Below, in pieces: positions 27,021 through 37,171 of a stretch of 64,000 nucleotides of DNA; position 1 is the stretch's first letter; the number at the start of each line of letters is the position of its first letter. The position numbers were made by a program, and so were the translations under genes. Location: positions 62,001 through 126,000 of the forward strand of contig NZ_BJDG01000005.1 of NCBI RefSeq assembly GCF_005404945.1. Reading direction: 5' to 3'. A model generated the notes under the pieces. The model was not told the origin of the DNA. It saw only the letters and a list, made by a program, of their open reading frames with translations, and ran no database searches. This stretch comes from Lactiplantibacillus pingfangensis. Lineage in GTDB: Bacteria; Bacillota; Bacilli; Lactobacillales; Lactobacillaceae.

Positions 27021-27409
27021 CTCAACACTGCTCCTCTCATTACCTCGTCCAAAAACAGCTCTATTTCACCATACCACACTCTAAAATTTTTGGGTTATTC
27101 CGAATTCTGAGTCGGTGGCAGACTGCGGCACAGCTTAATCATTGATTCCAATTAAATGCCGTGAAAGCGATTGGTAGTTTTTTCACCGTCGGGCTTCGAA
27201 ACGTCAGTTAACAAATATAACCCGATCACTAGCGGCACGACCACAACTATTTTACAAACCATTATCGGCAAACGTCCGAGTTAGCAGCCTTTGAACAGTC
27301 TCAGGTTTTGTTCGCTTTCATCAACTTTACAAAAGTAAACAAAATCAGAGGCATAATGAAACCATTTTTTTACATTGGCGCCCTATGATGTGTCAAAAAG
27401 GAGGAATGA
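27021..27409. other. Intergenic region between divergent UvrA-like and PAP2 genes
   Basis: No coding frame or RNA gene is supported here. It should hold two divergent promoters. A small palindrome TTTAC-AAAA-GTAAA at 27326-27339 lies about 70 bp before the PAP2 start and could be an operator; evidence is weak. Confidence 0.4.
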
Positions 27410-28318
27410 ATGATGAGTAAAAGATCTAAGACCCAACTATTCTTAGCAGCAGTTCTAATTGGGGGTGGCCTGCTAATCCTGGCACTATTTGCGGATTTGC
27501 CTATCAGCAATGCGGTCATTAATTACAACAGTCTCTTCGGTACACTTTTTCAAACTTTTGGTGAATTTGCCGTCTATCTTATTTTTGTCTTATGTGGTCA
27601 AATTGCCATGGCTTACGCTAGTCGCCACTTGGATGAGCCCTTATTCGCGGGAGGCTTATTTTTAGGTGGCCTTGGCCTATCCGCTTGGCAACTCAAACAA
27701 TATTTGAACGAAATTGCCAGTTACGCTTTAACCGCTTTGCATAACAGCCACGTGGGCAAGCCAATCGGTCTAGCTAACAGCGATGCGGCCACCGCGGCGT
27801 TACCGGTCGGACAAGCACTAGCATTGTGGCTTGTCATCTACTTATTGATCACCGCTTTATGTCAATATTGGCTGCACCAACAAGATAATCAGCAGTTAAC
27901 TAAATACTTGATTGTGGCAATCTTTGCGTCACTGACTGTCTGGTTTGCGCTCGAAGTTAACCTCGCCTTAAAAGATTTCTGGGGGCGCGTTCGTCCTTAT
28001 GAACTCAACCACAGCCAGAACAATTTTACAGTTTGGACTCATCCTAACGGCGTCAATGGTCACAAATCATTTCCATCAGGCCATGCAATGGCGGGAACAC
28101 TCAGCATCTTGTTTTCTTGGTTTGCTGTAAAACCAAAGACTAAAAAGATTCTTTGGATTGCTGGTGTGGTTTATGCCATCACCTTGGCTATTAGCCGGAT
28201 CATCATTGGCGCTCATTTTCTATCCGATGTCACCTTCTCATTTCTATTGACCGCTGCCATTATCTTCGTCATGTCCGAATGCTACCATCATTTGGTCAGT
28301 GACGAGCAACAACTATAA
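27410..28318 (+). CDS. PAP2-family membrane phosphatase
   Basis: The 302-residue protein has about six membrane segments and the three-part PAP2 catalytic signature: KDFWGRVRP (about 186-194), PSGHAMAGT (about 222-230) and SRIIIGAHFLSDV (about 262-274). Such enzymes dephosphorylate phosphatidic acid, phosphatidylglycerol phosphate or undecaprenyl diphosphate at the outer face of the membrane. Which substrate is used cannot be told. AAAGGAGG precedes two adjacent ATGs. Its 302 residues, against about 200-230 in minimal PAP2 enzymes, reflect a longer N-terminal membrane part. Confidence 0.88.
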   Translation: MMSKRSKTQLFLAAVLIGGGLLILALFADLPISNAVINYNSLFGTLFQTFGEFAVYLIFVLCGQIAMAYASRHLDEPLFAGGLFLGGLGLSAWQLKQYLNEIASYALTALHNSHVGKPIGLANSDAATAALPVGQALALWLVIYLLITALCQYWLHQQDNQQLTKYLIVAIFASLTVWFALEVNLALKDFWGRVRPYELNHSQNNFTVWTHPNGVNGHKSFPSGHAMAGTLSILFSWFAVKPKTKKILWIAGVVYAITLAISRIIIGAHFLSDVTFSFLLTAAIIFVMSECYHHLVSDEQQL

Positions 28319-28374
28319 CGCAGCTCAACGATGAGCTAACGGTCCGTTACTTTTCAATCAGCCGGATATTGGCA

Positions 28375-28426
28375 CAAAAAAAACAGCACCGCTGCAATCA
28401 TCTTAAATGACTGCAACGATGCTGTT
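28375..28426 (-). terminator. Intrinsic terminator of rplJL
   Basis: On the minus strand AACAGCATCGTTGCAGTCA pairs with TGATTGCAGCGGTGCTGTT and is followed by a run of T, just after rplL. Confidence 0.9.
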
Positions 28427-28447
28427 AATTTTTCAGAAAGGGGTGAA

Positions 28448-28816
28448 TTACTTAAGCGTAACCACGCCACCAACTTCTTCAAGTTTAGCCTTGATGTCGT
28501 TAGCTTCGTCTTCTGAAACGCCTTCTTTAACGATTGAAGGAACGTTATCAACAAGACCCTTGGCATCTTTCAAGCCAAGACCAGTGATATCGCGAACGGC
28601 CTTAATAGCCTTAACCTTTTGGTCGCCAGATTCAGTTAATTCAACATCGTATGAATCCTTAGCTGCAGCAGCGTCGCCACCAGCAGCGCCAGCAACAGCA
28701 ACTGGTGCTGAAGCTGAGACATCGAATTCTTCTTCGATAGCCTTAACTAAATCGTTTAAATCTGAAATTGATGCTTCTTTTAATGAAGCAATAATACTAT
28801 CTTTATCAAAAGCCAT
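28448..28816 (-). CDS. rplL: Ribosomal protein L7/L12
   Basis: The 122-residue stalk protein recruits translation GTPases. It has the N-terminal dimerisation helix, an alanine-rich hinge ([17 protein letters not shown]) and the C-terminal factor-binding domain with [20 protein letters not shown]. The true start is ATG 28816 with GGAGG 10 nt upstream; an earlier in-frame ATG overlaps that ribosome site. It follows rplJ by 54 bp and is controlled through the L10 leader. Confidence 0.97.
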   Translation of the reverse strand: MAFDKDSIIASLKEASISDLNDLVKAIEEEFDVSASAPVAVAGAAGGDAAAAKDSYDVELTESGDQKVKAIKAVRDITGLGLKDAKGLVDNVPSIVKEGVSEDEANDIKAKLEEVGGVVTLK

Positions 28817-28870
28817 TTTATGTTCCTCCATTTTTAGGTGAAAATTATTTTTTTGGTTGACACCAACAGC

Positions 28871-29374
28871 CTAAGCTGCGTCTTCGTCGCCCTTTTCAGC
28901 AACCGCCTTAACAGCGTATGCCACGTTACGAACAGGTGCTTGTAACAAGTTAGCGATAGTAGCCAATAATTCTTCACGTGATGGCATTGTAGCGTATTCT
29001 TGAATTTCGTCAAGCGTAGCGACTTTACCTTCAACCATCCCACCCTTTAATTGTAGGGCATCGGCAGTCTTTGCGAAGTTAGCTAAAATCTTTGCTGGAG
29101 CAATTGGATCTTCTTCAGAGAAGGCCACAGCAGTTGGGCCAGAAAAAACATCATTCATGTCAGCGTAACCAGCTTTTTCAGCGGCACGGACCATAACTTT
29201 GTTTTTAATGACTTCCATCTTAACACCAGCCTCACGTAATTGCTTACGTAAGTCAGTGACTTGTTCAACTGTCAAACCACGATAATCAACCACAATGGCA
29301 GATACGGATTTGTTCAATTGTTCTGTGACTTCTTCAACTTTTTGTGCTTTTACAGCAACAGTTTCTTTACTCAA
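28871..29374 (-). CDS. rplJ: Ribosomal protein L10
   Basis: The protein of about 167 residues anchors L7/L12 dimers to the 50S subunit and represses its own operon by binding the leader. N-terminal [19 protein letters not shown] and central [20 protein letters not shown] are L10 signatures. I choose a TTG start at 29374, with GGGAGGTG 7 nt upstream; the earlier GTG lies within the ribosome site. The C-terminal helix that binds L7/L12 is present. Confidence 0.96.
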   Translation of the reverse strand: MSKETVAVKAQKVEEVTEQLNKSVSAIVVDYRGLTVEQVTDLRKQLREAGVKMEVIKNKVMVRAAEKAGYADMNDVFSGPTAVAFSEEDPIAPAKILANFAKTADALQLKGGMVEGKVATLDEIQEYATMPSREELLATIANLLQAPVRNVAYAVKAVAEKGDEDAA

Positions 29375-29394
29375 ATGATTCACCTCCCGGAATT

Positions 29395-29545
29395 TTTGTT
29401 CAGGGATTTATAAAAAAATCCCTATGTCCACCAAGACATAGAGAAAAAACAATGTCCTCGGCAGGTAGATTAAGGCCATATTGGCCGCCTGAGTCTTAGG
29501 TAGAGATATTACTTAACCTCTAGTAATCTATCACAGATCACCCAC
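29395..29545 (-). promoter_or_regulatory. L10 leader with attenuator upstream of rplJ
   Basis: The minus-strand leader contains CCTTAATCTACCTGCCGAGG, resembling the L10-binding kink-turn element of Firmicute rplJL leaders, preceded by GGCGGCCAATATGGCC. It ends in CTATGTC-TTGGTG-GACATAG (29422-29441) followed by GGATTTTTTT, an attenuator-like terminator. L10(L12)4 binding would favour termination (family knowledge). Boundaries are approximate. Confidence 0.8.
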
Positions 29546-29573
29546 GGGGTCAATTGTTTTCAGAAACTAGTCC

Positions 29574-30263
29574 CTAAAATGATGCTAAGTCAACCCGTAC
29601 AGCTGGTGTAAAGGTTGAAGTAACGACCAAGTTTTGGACGAAAGTCCCACGTACTGAGGCTGGACGAGCTTTAGTGATGGTTTCTTCAATGGTCTTGAAG
29701 TTACCAACCAACTTGTCAGTATCAAATGATACCTTGCCAACAGGAACGTGCACATTACCATCACGGTCGGTCCGGTAAGTCACCTTACCAGCTTTTGAAT
29801 CGTTAACCGCTTTAGCAACATCCATTGTAACCGTCCCAGTCTTAGGGTTAGGCATTAATCCTTTAGGACCAAGTACCCGACCTAAACGACCAACTTGGGC
29901 CATCATGTCTGGGGTTGCGATTGCAACGTCAAAGTCTAACCAGCCATCTTGAATCCGGCTAACTAAGTCGGCTTCACCAACTACGTCAGCACCGGCTTCT
30001 TCAGCTTCTTTGGCTTTGTCGCCTTTAGCAAATACGATAACGGTTTGTTCTTTACCGGTACCATTTGGTAAGACAACTGCACCACGAAGTTGTTGGTCAG
30101 CTTGCTTTGTATCAACGTTTAATTTGAAAGCAACTTCAACAGTTGCATCAAATTTTGCGAAATCCATCTTTTTGACCAAGTCTACCGCTTCAGTTACATC
30201 GTAAGCTTTGTCACGATCAACTAGCTTAGCGGCTTCTTGGTATTGTTTACTTTTCTTTGCCAT
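29574..30263 (-). CDS. rplA: Ribosomal protein L1
   Basis: The 229-residue protein binds 23S rRNA at the L1 stalk and helps deacylated tRNA leave the E site. [17 protein letters not shown] at the N-terminus, [22 protein letters not shown] in the middle and [12 protein letters not shown] near the end are L1 signatures. AAGGAGG precedes the ATG. It follows rplK by 99 bp in the standard order rplK-rplA-rplJ-rplL. Confidence 0.97.
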   Translation of the reverse strand: MAKKSKQYQEAAKLVDRDKAYDVTEAVDLVKKMDFAKFDATVEVAFKLNVDTKQADQQLRGAVVLPNGTGKEQTVIVFAKGDKAKEAEEAGADVVGEADLVSRIQDGWLDFDVAIATPDMMAQVGRLGRVLGPKGLMPNPKTGTVTMDVAKAVNDSKAGKVTYRTDRDGNVHVPVGKVSFDTDKLVGNFKTIEETITKARPASVRGTFVQNLVVTSTFTPAVRVDLASF

Positions 30264-30362
30264 CTAAGTGTTTTCCTCCTTGCAAATGTGGTTCAAACGG
30301 AGATTTCCTCCCACTTGACACATCCATTTTGATGAAGTGTCCGACATACTCTCAGTACTGAA

Positions 30363-30788
30363 TTAGCCTTCGACAGTGAATCCCATACTCCGAGCAGTAC
30401 CTTCGATCATGCGCATAGCTGCTTCAACGTCAGCTGCGTTTAGATCTTGCATTTTAGTTTCAGCGATTTCTTTAACTTGAGCTGAAGTTACCGTAGCAAC
30501 TTTGTTCGTGTTAGGTTCGCCAGAACCATGTTCAACACCGGCAGCTTTCTTTAAAAGAACGGCAGCAGGTGGGGTCTTGGTAATGAAGTCGAATGAACGA
30601 TCCTCATAAACCGTAATCACAACGGGAATGATCATACCTGCTTGATCAGCGGTACGTGCATTGAAATCCTTTGTGAAGCCCATGATATTGATACCTGCTT
30701 GACCTAATGCTGGGCCAACTGGCGGAGCTGGTGTTGCCTTGCCCGCAGGAATTTGTAATTTAACAACGTTAGCTACTTTTTTAGCCAC
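30363..30788 (-). CDS. rplK: Ribosomal protein L11
   Basis: The 141-residue protein forms the GTPase-associated centre and is needed for RelA-type stringent sensing. [25 protein letters not shown] and the C-terminal [12 protein letters not shown] are L11 signatures. The start is GTG 30788 behind AAGGAGG, which gives exactly the family's usual length; a longer frame upstream has no support. Confidence 0.97.
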   Translation of the reverse strand: MAKKVANVVKLQIPAGKATPAPPVGPALGQAGINIMGFTKDFNARTADQAGMIIPVVITVYEDRSFDFITKTPPAAVLLKKAAGVEHGSGEPNTNKVATVTSAQVKEIAETKMQDLNAADVEAAMRMIEGTARSMGFTVEG

Positions 30789-30889
30789 GAGACATTCCTC
30801 CTTAGTCCGTGATGTGGTAAATGGAGCTGAGTTTTTGCTCCTCCCACGTGAACGTGCATACGTGACGCACAAACGATATTCTACCACAT

Positions 30890-31777
30890 CTATTTTTTAT
30901 CAGCAACCGTTTTTGTCGGTTCTGGGTATAAAAATTGAACGATTTGTCGATCTACTTCATAGTTTTCATGTAACCTTGAGTGCCGTGCATTCTTGCCATG
31001 GACCACAAATTCATGATACCGATCCACAACTGGCCGCAATAAAAATCTTAACGACAGCGCACTATTTAACGCCACCACACCATCACTCTGAACGTCATCG
31101 CCGACATCCCCAGCAATATTCAAATAAGAAATCGTATTTGGCAATCGCTGTAGTGTCCGCAAAAAATAGTTATAGACTGGCGTCGTCTTAGTTGGTCCCA
31201 TGGTTGTCAAAGGATGATTTTCAATGGGATACGTGTTCTGCGCGACTTCACTATCATTAAACGGTGCGCCAATCGTCACAACTTTGCGAACTTCTGGCAA
31301 ATTAACGAATTGTGCGGCCGTCGTCAAATATTGAAATAACACAACGCCACCCATTGAGTGCGCCACTAAATTGATGGTTTGCACGTGTTCATGGGCCAGT
31401 AAATACTTCACGACCGCTAAAACGCCCGCCGCTTGTTGCCGCACGGACACCCGGGGCGTTGCAAAAATCAACTGTACCATCGGTCGATAAGCATCTAGTT
31501 GCCCAGTCACGTGTGGTTGATTATGCCGATCAATCAGTACGACCAATGATTTATTCGCGACTTCGCAGCGCACGAAGCGTTGCAGCATCCCGCCAAAGGA
31601 AAAGCGATTGCCGGCATATCCGGGAATAAACAACGTTACCGCACTATCATCCGCGGTTTGTGGCTGCGGTGACTGCGCCAAATGCTTAGGTTGACCATAC
31701 TGGCTAAATTTGTAGGCAATCCGCCCCAAAATGCCAATAATGATGACCCCAATGATGATCAACACTAGTTGTGCCAC
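30890..31777 (-). CDS. Cell-surface alpha/beta hydrolase (DUF915)
   Basis: The 295-residue protein begins with a hydrophobic anchor (residues 3-22) and then an alpha/beta hydrolase domain. [19 protein letters not shown] near 48-66 provides the oxyanion loop, AHSMGGVV near 137-144 the nucleophile serine, and [13 protein letters not shown] the acidic residue region. This pattern matches the DUF915 family of Lactobacillus surface hydrolases of unknown substrate. The start is GTG 31777. It lies between nusG (24 bp) and rplK (101 bp), an insertion into a normally contiguous pair. Confidence 0.85.
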   Translation of the reverse strand: MAQLVLIIIGVIIIGILGRIAYKFSQYGQPKHLAQSPQPQTADDSAVTLFIPGYAGNRFSFGGMLQRFVRCEVANKSLVVLIDRHNQPHVTGQLDAYRPMVQLIFATPRVSVRQQAAGVLAVVKYLLAHEHVQTINLVAHSMGGVVLFQYLTTAAQFVNLPEVRKVVTIGAPFNDSEVAQNTYPIENHPLTTMGPTKTTPVYNYFLRTLQRLPNTISYLNIAGDVGDDVQSDGVVALNSALSLRFLLRPVVDRYHEFVVHGKNARHSRLHENYEVDRQIVQFLYPEPTKTVADKK

Positions 31778-31801
31778 AGTTGCCCACCAGCTTACTTATA
31801 A

Positions 31802-32350
31802 TTATTGAATTTGATCAACTTGGTCGAAATCTAATTCCGTACTTGTTTCACGACCGAACATGTTAATGTTAACTTTCAACTTCAGTTTTTCATTATCAAT
31901 TTCTGTAATTTCACCTGAAAGACCTGAAAAGGCCCCATCAATAATCGTGACATGTTCGCCAACTTCGACATTCAATTCAGTATGGCGTGCGCTCATGCCT
32001 AATTGATGTAAAATATTTTCGGCTTCTTCTGGTAACAGTGGCGTTGGCTTACTACCTTGACCATGTGAGCCCAAGAAACCAGTAACACCAGGCGTGTTCC
32101 GGACAATATACCAAGCTTGATCGGTCATCACCATTTCAACTAATACGTAGCCAGGGAAAACTTTTTTCATTTCAACTTTGTCTTTCCCATTTTTAACTTC
32201 ATGGGCTTCTTCTTCCGGCACAACCACCCGAAAAATATTATCTTCCATACCCATTGATTGGGCCCGAGATTCCAAGTTTGAACTAACTTTGTTTTCATAA
32301 CCAGCATAAGTGTGCAACACGTACCACTTTTTTTCAACAGATTCGACCAT
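31802..32350 (-). CDS. nusG: Transcription elongation and antitermination factor NusG
   Basis: The 182-residue protein binds RNA polymerase and couples it to ribosomes or Rho. The NGN domain begins KKWYVLHTYAGYENKV and includes FPGYVLVEMVMTD; the KOW motif GEHVTIIDGAFSGLSGEI is near 126-143. AAAGGAG precedes the ATG. A terminator-like hairpin lies between secE and nusG, so some transcripts may start or be attenuated there. Confidence 0.97.
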   Translation of the reverse strand: MVESVEKKWYVLHTYAGYENKVSSNLESRAQSMGMEDNIFRVVVPEEEAHEVKNGKDKVEMKKVFPGYVLVEMVMTDQAWYIVRNTPGVTGFLGSHGQGSKPTPLLPEEAENILHQLGMSARHTELNVEVGEHVTIIDGAFSGLSGEITEIDNEKLKLKVNINMFGRETSTELDFDQVDQIQ

Positions 32351-32387
32351 GATTAAACTCCTTTAAGAATGTCTTTTAGGTAAAATA

Positions 32388-32416
32388 AAAAAACCTCGTC
32401 GCAACGAAGTTTTTTC
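32388..32416 (-). terminator. Terminator-like hairpin between secE and nusG
   Basis: On the minus strand AACTTCGT-TGCG-ACGAGGTT is followed by seven T, 42 bp after secE. It may be a partial terminator. Confidence 0.75.
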
Positions 32417-32457
32417 TCCAATAACCATATTATAACAAATTTTTAGCTAAAACGCCA

Positions 32458-32643
32458 TTAGTGCCAAGCCATCAATAGTTTTAATAACAATTGGATGACC
32501 CAATCAAACAGGGCGAAAAAGGCCACGAAGAACAATGAGGTCGAAATTACGGTCCAAGAATCGCGCCGATTTTCAGCCCAAGTTGGCCAAGTAACCTTTT
32601 TCATTTCGTGTCCGACTGAACCAAAGAACTTAAATAATCGCAT
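32458..32643 (-). CDS. secE: Preprotein translocase subunit SecE
   Basis: The 61-residue protein has an amphipathic N-terminal helix (FFGSVGHEMKKVTWPTWAENRRDS) and one membrane segment, the short Gram-positive SecE form. It stabilises SecY in the SecYEG channel. AGGGGG precedes the ATG. It sits 11 bp after rpmG and before nusG, the standard order. Confidence 0.95.
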   Translation of the reverse strand: MRLFKFFGSVGHEMKKVTWPTWAENRRDSWTVISTSLFFVAFFALFDWVIQLLLKLLMAWH

Positions 32644-32654
32644 AATTAATCCCC

Positions 32655-32804
32655 CTACCGCGTTTCACGATGAAGTGTATGTTTACCACAAAATTTACAA
32701 AATTTGTTTACTTCTAAGCGGTGAGTTCGATTAGGATTGGCGTCAATCGTGTAGTTACGGGAACCACAAACGGTACAAGCCAACGCAATTTTTTTCTGTG
32801 CCAT
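32655..32804 (-). CDS. rpmG: Ribosomal protein L33
   Basis: The 49-residue protein [10 protein letters not shown]... has two CxxC pairs (CTVC and CKFC), the zinc-binding L33 form. The start is ATG 32804 after GGAGG, 13 codons into a longer frame. The rpmG-secE-nusG order is conserved. Confidence 0.95.
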   Translation of the reverse strand: MAQKKIALACTVCGSRNYTIDANPNRTHRLEVNKFCKFCGKHTLHRETR

Positions 32805-32924
32805 CGAGTCTACCTCCATAATTATCAGGTCTAACATTATCATGGACCGTTTCGAATGTCAATTTAAGCCATTGCGCTGTAAGTATCAAGTTTTTCTCGG
32901 TTTTCTCTAAATTCATTATCGAGT

Positions 32925-33095
32925 GACTCGATTCCCGCCTGTCGGGGGCTTCGTTTGGGGCTGGAACGCCATGAACCATTTTTGAGCCAAAAAGCGGTCT
33001 CAAAAGCTGGTTTTTGACTAACCGCGGCACCCCACTGTGCTAAGTCAAATGCCACGGCTGAGCCCCAAACGAAGCTCCCTCACGGCTAGAGACAT
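32925..33095 (+). repeat. Structured intergenic element, family D copy 1
   Basis: A 19-bp stem joins GGGGGCTTCGTTTGGGGCT (32944-32962) with AGCCCCAAACGAAGCTCCC (33061-33079), with one G-T pair. The 98-nt interior has TTTTGAG/CTCAAAA around CCAAAAAGCGGT, then TTTGACT/AGTCAAA enclosing GCAC/GTGC. A related element at 42600-42760 (minus) keeps the fold but changes much of the stem sequence. It lies between rpmG and sigH; the 33096-33211 remainder shows nothing recognisable. Orientation is assigned by the conserved GGCTGGAACG 5' segment. Confidence 0.78.
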
Positions 33096-33211
33096 GCATT
33101 ATTTTGGATCGCAGCAGCCACCAATAAAACTAACCAGATGCCAACCGAACTAATCAGCGTTTAAACGTAATCGTCTCCAATAGACCAGGCACCTTTCACA
33201 CTAACTCCAGA

Positions 33212-33769
33212 TCAAGCTAACAACAGTGCTCGCAGTTTACGTCGACAACGATCTATGGCGTTCAACACCGGGGCCAATTCAAGTTGTAGCTTCAACGCAA
33301 TACCTTGTGGCGTCAAGCCGTTTAACAAAGCCTTAAACACTTGATTTTCAAAATTAGAACACTCAATCACAAACTGTTTAATGATTTCGTGAACGAATAA
33401 AATGTCAATTGCCAATTGTTCTGGGCCAACTAACTCTTCTAAAATCATTGCTGCTTCATAATCTAACGAGAGTACATCTTGATCGGGCTGCCTTTTCTTG
33501 GCCTGGGTCCGTCGAATCAAATCAATGACCCGATTATTCAATAACAGCCGGTAAAACGCGCCAAAACTACTTGCTTGCCGGTGATCATACTGTTGCGCTG
33601 CATGGTGCATCACAATCAGGGCTTCTTGCGCCCAGTCATCAGTATCATAATTTCGGATAAAGTATTGGCGCTGTAGTTTATGAGCCACGGGAACATAACG
33701 CTTGGAAAGTTGTAACAAGGCATCTGTATCACCTGAACCGGCTAATCTAATCAAATGCTGTTCATCCAA
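33212..33769 (-). CDS. sigH: RNA polymerase sigma factor, SigH/ComX-like
   Basis: The 185-residue sigma-70-family protein has region 2 (YFIRNYDTDDWAQEALIVMHHAAQQYDHRQASSFGAFYRLLLNNRVIDLIRR, about 36-86) and a C-terminal region-4-like helix-turn-helix (LNGLTPQGIALKLQLELAPVLNAIDRCRRKLR). Its position between rae1 and rpmG is that of sigH in Firmicutes. In non-sporulating lactobacilli SigH is linked to competence genes (family knowledge). The start is TTG 33769 after GGAGAAA. Region 4 is more divergent than region 2. Confidence 0.85.
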   Translation of the reverse strand: MDEQHLIRLAGSGDTDALLQLSKRYVPVAHKLQRQYFIRNYDTDDWAQEALIVMHHAAQQYDHRQASSFGAFYRLLLNNRVIDLIRRTQAKKRQPDQDVLSLDYEAAMILEELVGPEQLAIDILFVHEIIKQFVIECSNFENQVFKALLNGLTPQGIALKLQLELAPVLNAIDRCRRKLRALLLA

Positions 33770-33957
33770 AGTATTTTCTCCACTAAACTGTATTCAGACC
33801 ACCCCGTTGAATCTGTAAAGCCTAATATACAGACGGTTTAGCAGGTATACAAGCGAACAAGCATTCTTATTTCACACTAGAAACTAATCCATCAATTAAC
33901 TAGTTTTGGGAATTCAACTAATTGATCAAAAAAAATACTTTTATTGATATCGCCAGA

Positions 33958-34500
33958 TTAATGATGGCGTTTAGTATGTTCTCGCTCTAACTGTTGCCGA
34001 TACTGATCAAGTGCCGACAATTGATGGTCATTCCAGGGCGATTTACGCACCGAGCCGCGGTCTTGACTCTGCAAAGCAGTATGCCGCACTTCTTTAAGAT
34101 CAGCATGCACACGCTTGCGTAACTCAAGTGCGGGAATTCGTAAGGCTCCCTCCGAAAAGATCACCCATTGTTCAGCCTGGTCACTAGTCGCAACCGTTAC
34201 TTGCAACACCCGCGACTGTTTATCTGCCGCTAACTTTTCAATATAACTATCCGCCGTCTGGTCCTTGCTCGTCCAAACGATTTCCAAATCAGCCTGCCGA
34301 TAACTTTTAGAATTACCGGGCACATACATCGCATCAAAAACAACCGTAATATTGAGACCACTAATTTTTTTATACTCGGTCAAAACATTTAAAAGTTCAT
34401 CCCGGGCTTCCGGTAGTCGATCGGTTTGTTTTAACTGAGCGAGTTCTGGCCAATTACCAATCATATTATATGCATCCACAATTAATAATTGTTGTTTCAT
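33958..34500 (-). CDS. rae1: NYN-domain ribosome-associated endoribonuclease (Rae1/YacP)
   Basis: The 180-residue protein has the NYN/PIN-like fold: LLIVDAYNMIGNW at residues 4-16, VVFDAMYVPG near 54-63 and TVATSDQAEQW near 101-111 supply the acidic catalytic residues. Rae1 in Bacillus cleaves mRNA in the ribosomal A site. It starts 2 bp after rlmB in the order cysS-mrnC-rlmB-rae1-sigH. The C-terminus is basic. The ribosome site is weak, so it probably depends on coupling to rlmB. Confidence 0.9.
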   Translation of the reverse strand: MKQQLLIVDAYNMIGNWPELAQLKQTDRLPEARDELLNVLTEYKKISGLNITVVFDAMYVPGNSKSYRQADLEIVWTSKDQTADSYIEKLAADKQSRVLQVTVATSDQAEQWVIFSEGALRIPALELRKRVHADLKEVRHTALQSQDRGSVRKSPWNDHQLSALDQYRQQLEREHTKRHH

Positions 34501-34502
34501 AA

Positions 34503-35276
34503 TTAATTTCCAAGTGGATGGCGCGACGTATAGCCCTGATAAATCAATAAGCTGGCTGCGACGCTGGCATTCAAACTCTGCACATGACCAACCATCGGAA
34601 TCGTCAACATCTCATCGACGCTCTTTTTCAGCAACGGCGAAATGCCTTTGCCTTCGTTTCCGATAATTAAGCCGACCGCGCCACTCGCATCCCAACGCCG
34701 ATAATCCGTGCCGGCCATATCCGTGCCAAAGATCCACAAGCCTTGTTCCTGTAACTGTTTCACAGCCTGAACAAGATTAGTTACTCGGGCCACCTTGACG
34801 TGTTCGATCGCGCCAGTAGACGTCTTTGCGACCGTGCTAGTCAACCCAACTGCCCGCCGCTTCGGGATAATGATCCCATGAGCGCCCGCCGCATCCGCTG
34901 TTCGCATGATTGACCCCAAGTTATGGGGATCTTCAATATTATCCAAAATCAAGAAAAATGGGGGTTCATTCTTAGCCTTCGCCACTGCAAATAAGTCGGC
35001 AATGGTACTGTATTCAAATGCAGCCACACCAACCGCAACACCTTGATGGTTACCATTATTCGTCAAGCGGTCTAATTTTTGCTTAGGGACATATTGGACA
35101 ATCAAATTGCGCTTTTTAGCAATCTTGGCAATATCATTGAGCACATCCGCTTGTAGCCCACTTTGAATAAACACCTTATTAATTTGTTGCTCACTTTTAA
35201 TTGCGGCCATCGCTGGATGACGCCCAATCACAAAATCAGCTGGTTCCGGAGTCGTTTGTTGTTCATCAGTTGACAT
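34503..35276 (-). CDS. rlmB: 23S rRNA (guanosine2251-2'-O)-methyltransferase
   Basis: The protein of about 257 residues is a SPOUT-class TrmH-family enzyme. An N-terminal substrate-binding domain ([13 protein letters not shown]) is followed by the knotted catalytic domain with [31 protein letters not shown] and [19 protein letters not shown], which are the three SPOUT motifs. The start is ATG 35276 behind GGGAGGG, overlapping the mrnC stop by 11 bp. A longer frame begins within the ribosome site. Confidence 0.94.
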   Translation of the reverse strand: MSTDEQQTTPEPADFVIGRHPAMAAIKSEQQINKVFIQSGLQADVLNDIAKIAKKRNLIVQYVPKQKLDRLTNNGNHQGVAVGVAAFEYSTIADLFAVAKAKNEPPFFLILDNIEDPHNLGSIMRTADAAGAHGIIIPKRRAVGLTSTVAKTSTGAIEHVKVARVTNLVQAVKQLQEQGLWIFGTDMAGTDYRRWDASGAVGLIIGNEGKGISPLLKKSVDEMLTIPMVGHVQSLNASVAASLLIYQGYTSRHPLGN

Positions 35277-35676
35277 TTGAAACCCTCCCTTCATCTACTT
35301 GTTCAATACACCAATTTGCCAGTTCAGCAATCCGTTCTGGCTGTTGTGTGAGTTGTAAATACCCAAAAATCGCTTCGAAGCCCGTGGAAATTCGGTAGGT
35401 CACAACATCCGTATGCTTAGCCGATGTATGACTTTTCGCATTACGACCATGCTTGAAAACGTCAACTTCGGTATCGGTCAACACATCTTCGGCCTGCATG
35501 CGTGCAATTAAAGCCGCCTGGGCCTTAGCGGAAACGTAGTGCGTGGCGTGGTGATGTAACTTGGTTGGTTTCGTATACCCAAGTTCAATCATGTGTTGCC
35601 GGATAAATGGTTCATACACCGCATCGCCTAAGTAGGCGAGTGCAATGCCATTCAATTGTTGATAATCGACTGTCAT
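35266..35676 (-). CDS. mrnC: Mini-ribonuclease III
   Basis: The 136-residue protein is the catalytic domain of RNase III without a double-stranded RNA-binding domain and trims 23S rRNA ends. [18 protein letters not shown] is the RNase III signature with the acidic residues. It lies 1 bp after cysS and overlaps rlmB, the usual Firmicute layout. Confidence 0.94.
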   Translation of the reverse strand: MTVDYQQLNGIALAYLGDAVYEPFIRQHMIELGYTKPTKLHHHATHYVSAKAQAALIARMQAEDVLTDTEVDVFKHGRNAKSHTSAKHTDVVTYRISTGFEAIFGYLQLTQQPERIAELANWCIEQVDEGRVSNVN

Positions 35677-35677
35677 A

Positions 35678-37090
35678 TTAATCCTTTCTGAAACGAACCC
35701 CTTGAGGTGTGTCTTCTAAAACAATCCCCTGGGCCTTTAAGTCATCGCGAATTTGATCCGCCTTCGCGAAATCTTTATTTTTTCGAGCGGCTTCCCGTTC
35801 ATCAATCATCGCTTGGATGTCATCGTCCGCTAATTCCGGTGTATTGGCCGCTAACTTGACACCAAACACACTCACCAAAGTCGCCAGCGTCTGTTGTAGC
35901 GCTTGGATGGTCGTCGTCTGAACAGTCGTTTGACTCGCATAGACATTCGCCAGCTTGGCAAGTTCATACACTGCTGCAATCCCATTCTGAACGTTAAAAT
36001 CATCATCCATGGCCGTGACAAAACGGTCAATCAGGGCTTGGCGTTGTCCTTGCACAGCTGTATCGTCCCCGGCTTGGGCATCCTTCAAGCGATAAGCCAA
36101 GTTACGATAAGCATTTTGTAGCTTGCTCAGATTGTTCGCCGCTTCATCCAAATTTTTTTGACTGTACTGAATTGGCCGCCGATATTGCGTCGTCGCCATG
36201 AAAAAACGTAAAATTTGGGGATCGATTTGTTTAATAATATCATGAACCGTCACAAAGTTACCTAAAGACTTACTCATTTTTTCATTTTCGTCACCGACCG
36301 TGACAAAGCCGTTATGCAGCCAATAGTTGGCAAACTTCTGCCCCGTCTTCGCTTCACTCTGGGCAATTTCATTTTCATGATGTGGAAACTCTAAGTCTTG
36401 ACCGCCACCATGAATGTCAAAATTGTCTCCTAAATACTTTGTCGACATCACCGAGCATTCAATGTGCCAGCCTGGACGACCAGCCCCCCAAGGAGACGGC
36501 CAAGCGATTTCATTTGGTTTGGCCGACTTCCACAAGGCAAAATCAATTGGATCTTCCTTACGGTCCGTTTCTTCATCCGCCGTATGTTGGCTCGCACCAA
36601 CCTCCAAATCATCAATACGTTGATCGGATAGTTGCCCATACGCTTTAAACTTGCGGGTTCGGTAATACACATCCCCATCGGACTCGTAAGCATAACCTTT
36701 TTCAATCAATATTTTAATAAAGTCGATAATTTCTGGAATATTCTCAGAAGCACGCGGGTGGGCAGTTGCCGGTTCGATATTGACTGCTTCAGTATCGGCC
36801 ATAAAAGCCTTAATAAACCGATCAGCAATTGCTGGTACCGTCGTTTGATCTTCCTTGGCTCGTTTGATCATTTTATCGTCCACGTCGGTAAAGTTCGACA
36901 CATAGTCAACTTTAAAGCCGCGATATTCAAAATAGCGCCGAATCGTATCAAACGCAATCGCAGACCGGGCATTGCCAATATGAATATAGTTATAGACAGT
37001 TGGGCCACACACGTACATCTTCACTTCACCCGGCGTAATTGGCTTAAAGGGTTCTTTGGTTCGCGTTAAGGTATTAAAAACTTGTAGCAT
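35678..37090 (-). CDS. cysS: Cysteinyl-tRNA synthetase
   Basis: The 470-residue class I enzyme charges tRNA-Cys. It has the zinc-site [16 protein letters not shown] region (HIGN motif), [21 protein letters not shown] and KMSKSLGNF. The start is ATG 37090 behind GAGAGGAG; a longer frame enters the leader. The T-box leader upstream should allow expression when uncharged tRNA-Cys accumulates. It is followed by mrnC. Confidence 0.96.
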   Translation of the reverse strand: MLQVFNTLTRTKEPFKPITPGEVKMYVCGPTVYNYIHIGNARSAIAFDTIRRYFEYRGFKVDYVSNFTDVDDKMIKRAKEDQTTVPAIADRFIKAFMADTEAVNIEPATAHPRASENIPEIIDFIKILIEKGYAYESDGDVYYRTRKFKAYGQLSDQRIDDLEVGASQHTADEETDRKEDPIDFALWKSAKPNEIAWPSPWGAGRPGWHIECSVMSTKYLGDNFDIHGGGQDLEFPHHENEIAQSEAKTGQKFANYWLHNGFVTVGDENEKMSKSLGNFVTVHDIIKQIDPQILRFFMATTQYRRPIQYSQKNLDEAANNLSKLQNAYRNLAYRLKDAQAGDDTAVQGQRQALIDRFVTAMDDDFNVQNGIAAVYELAKLANVYASQTTVQTTTIQALQQTLATLVSVFGVKLAANTPELADDDIQAMIDEREAARKNKDFAKADQIRDDLKAQGIVLEDTPQGVRFRKD

Positions 37091-37171
37091 CGTTTTCGCT
37101 CCTCTCAAAGTACAATCGTTAATTTTCTCATTCATGTCAAGGTAGTATGAATATTTTCACACGACCCTATC

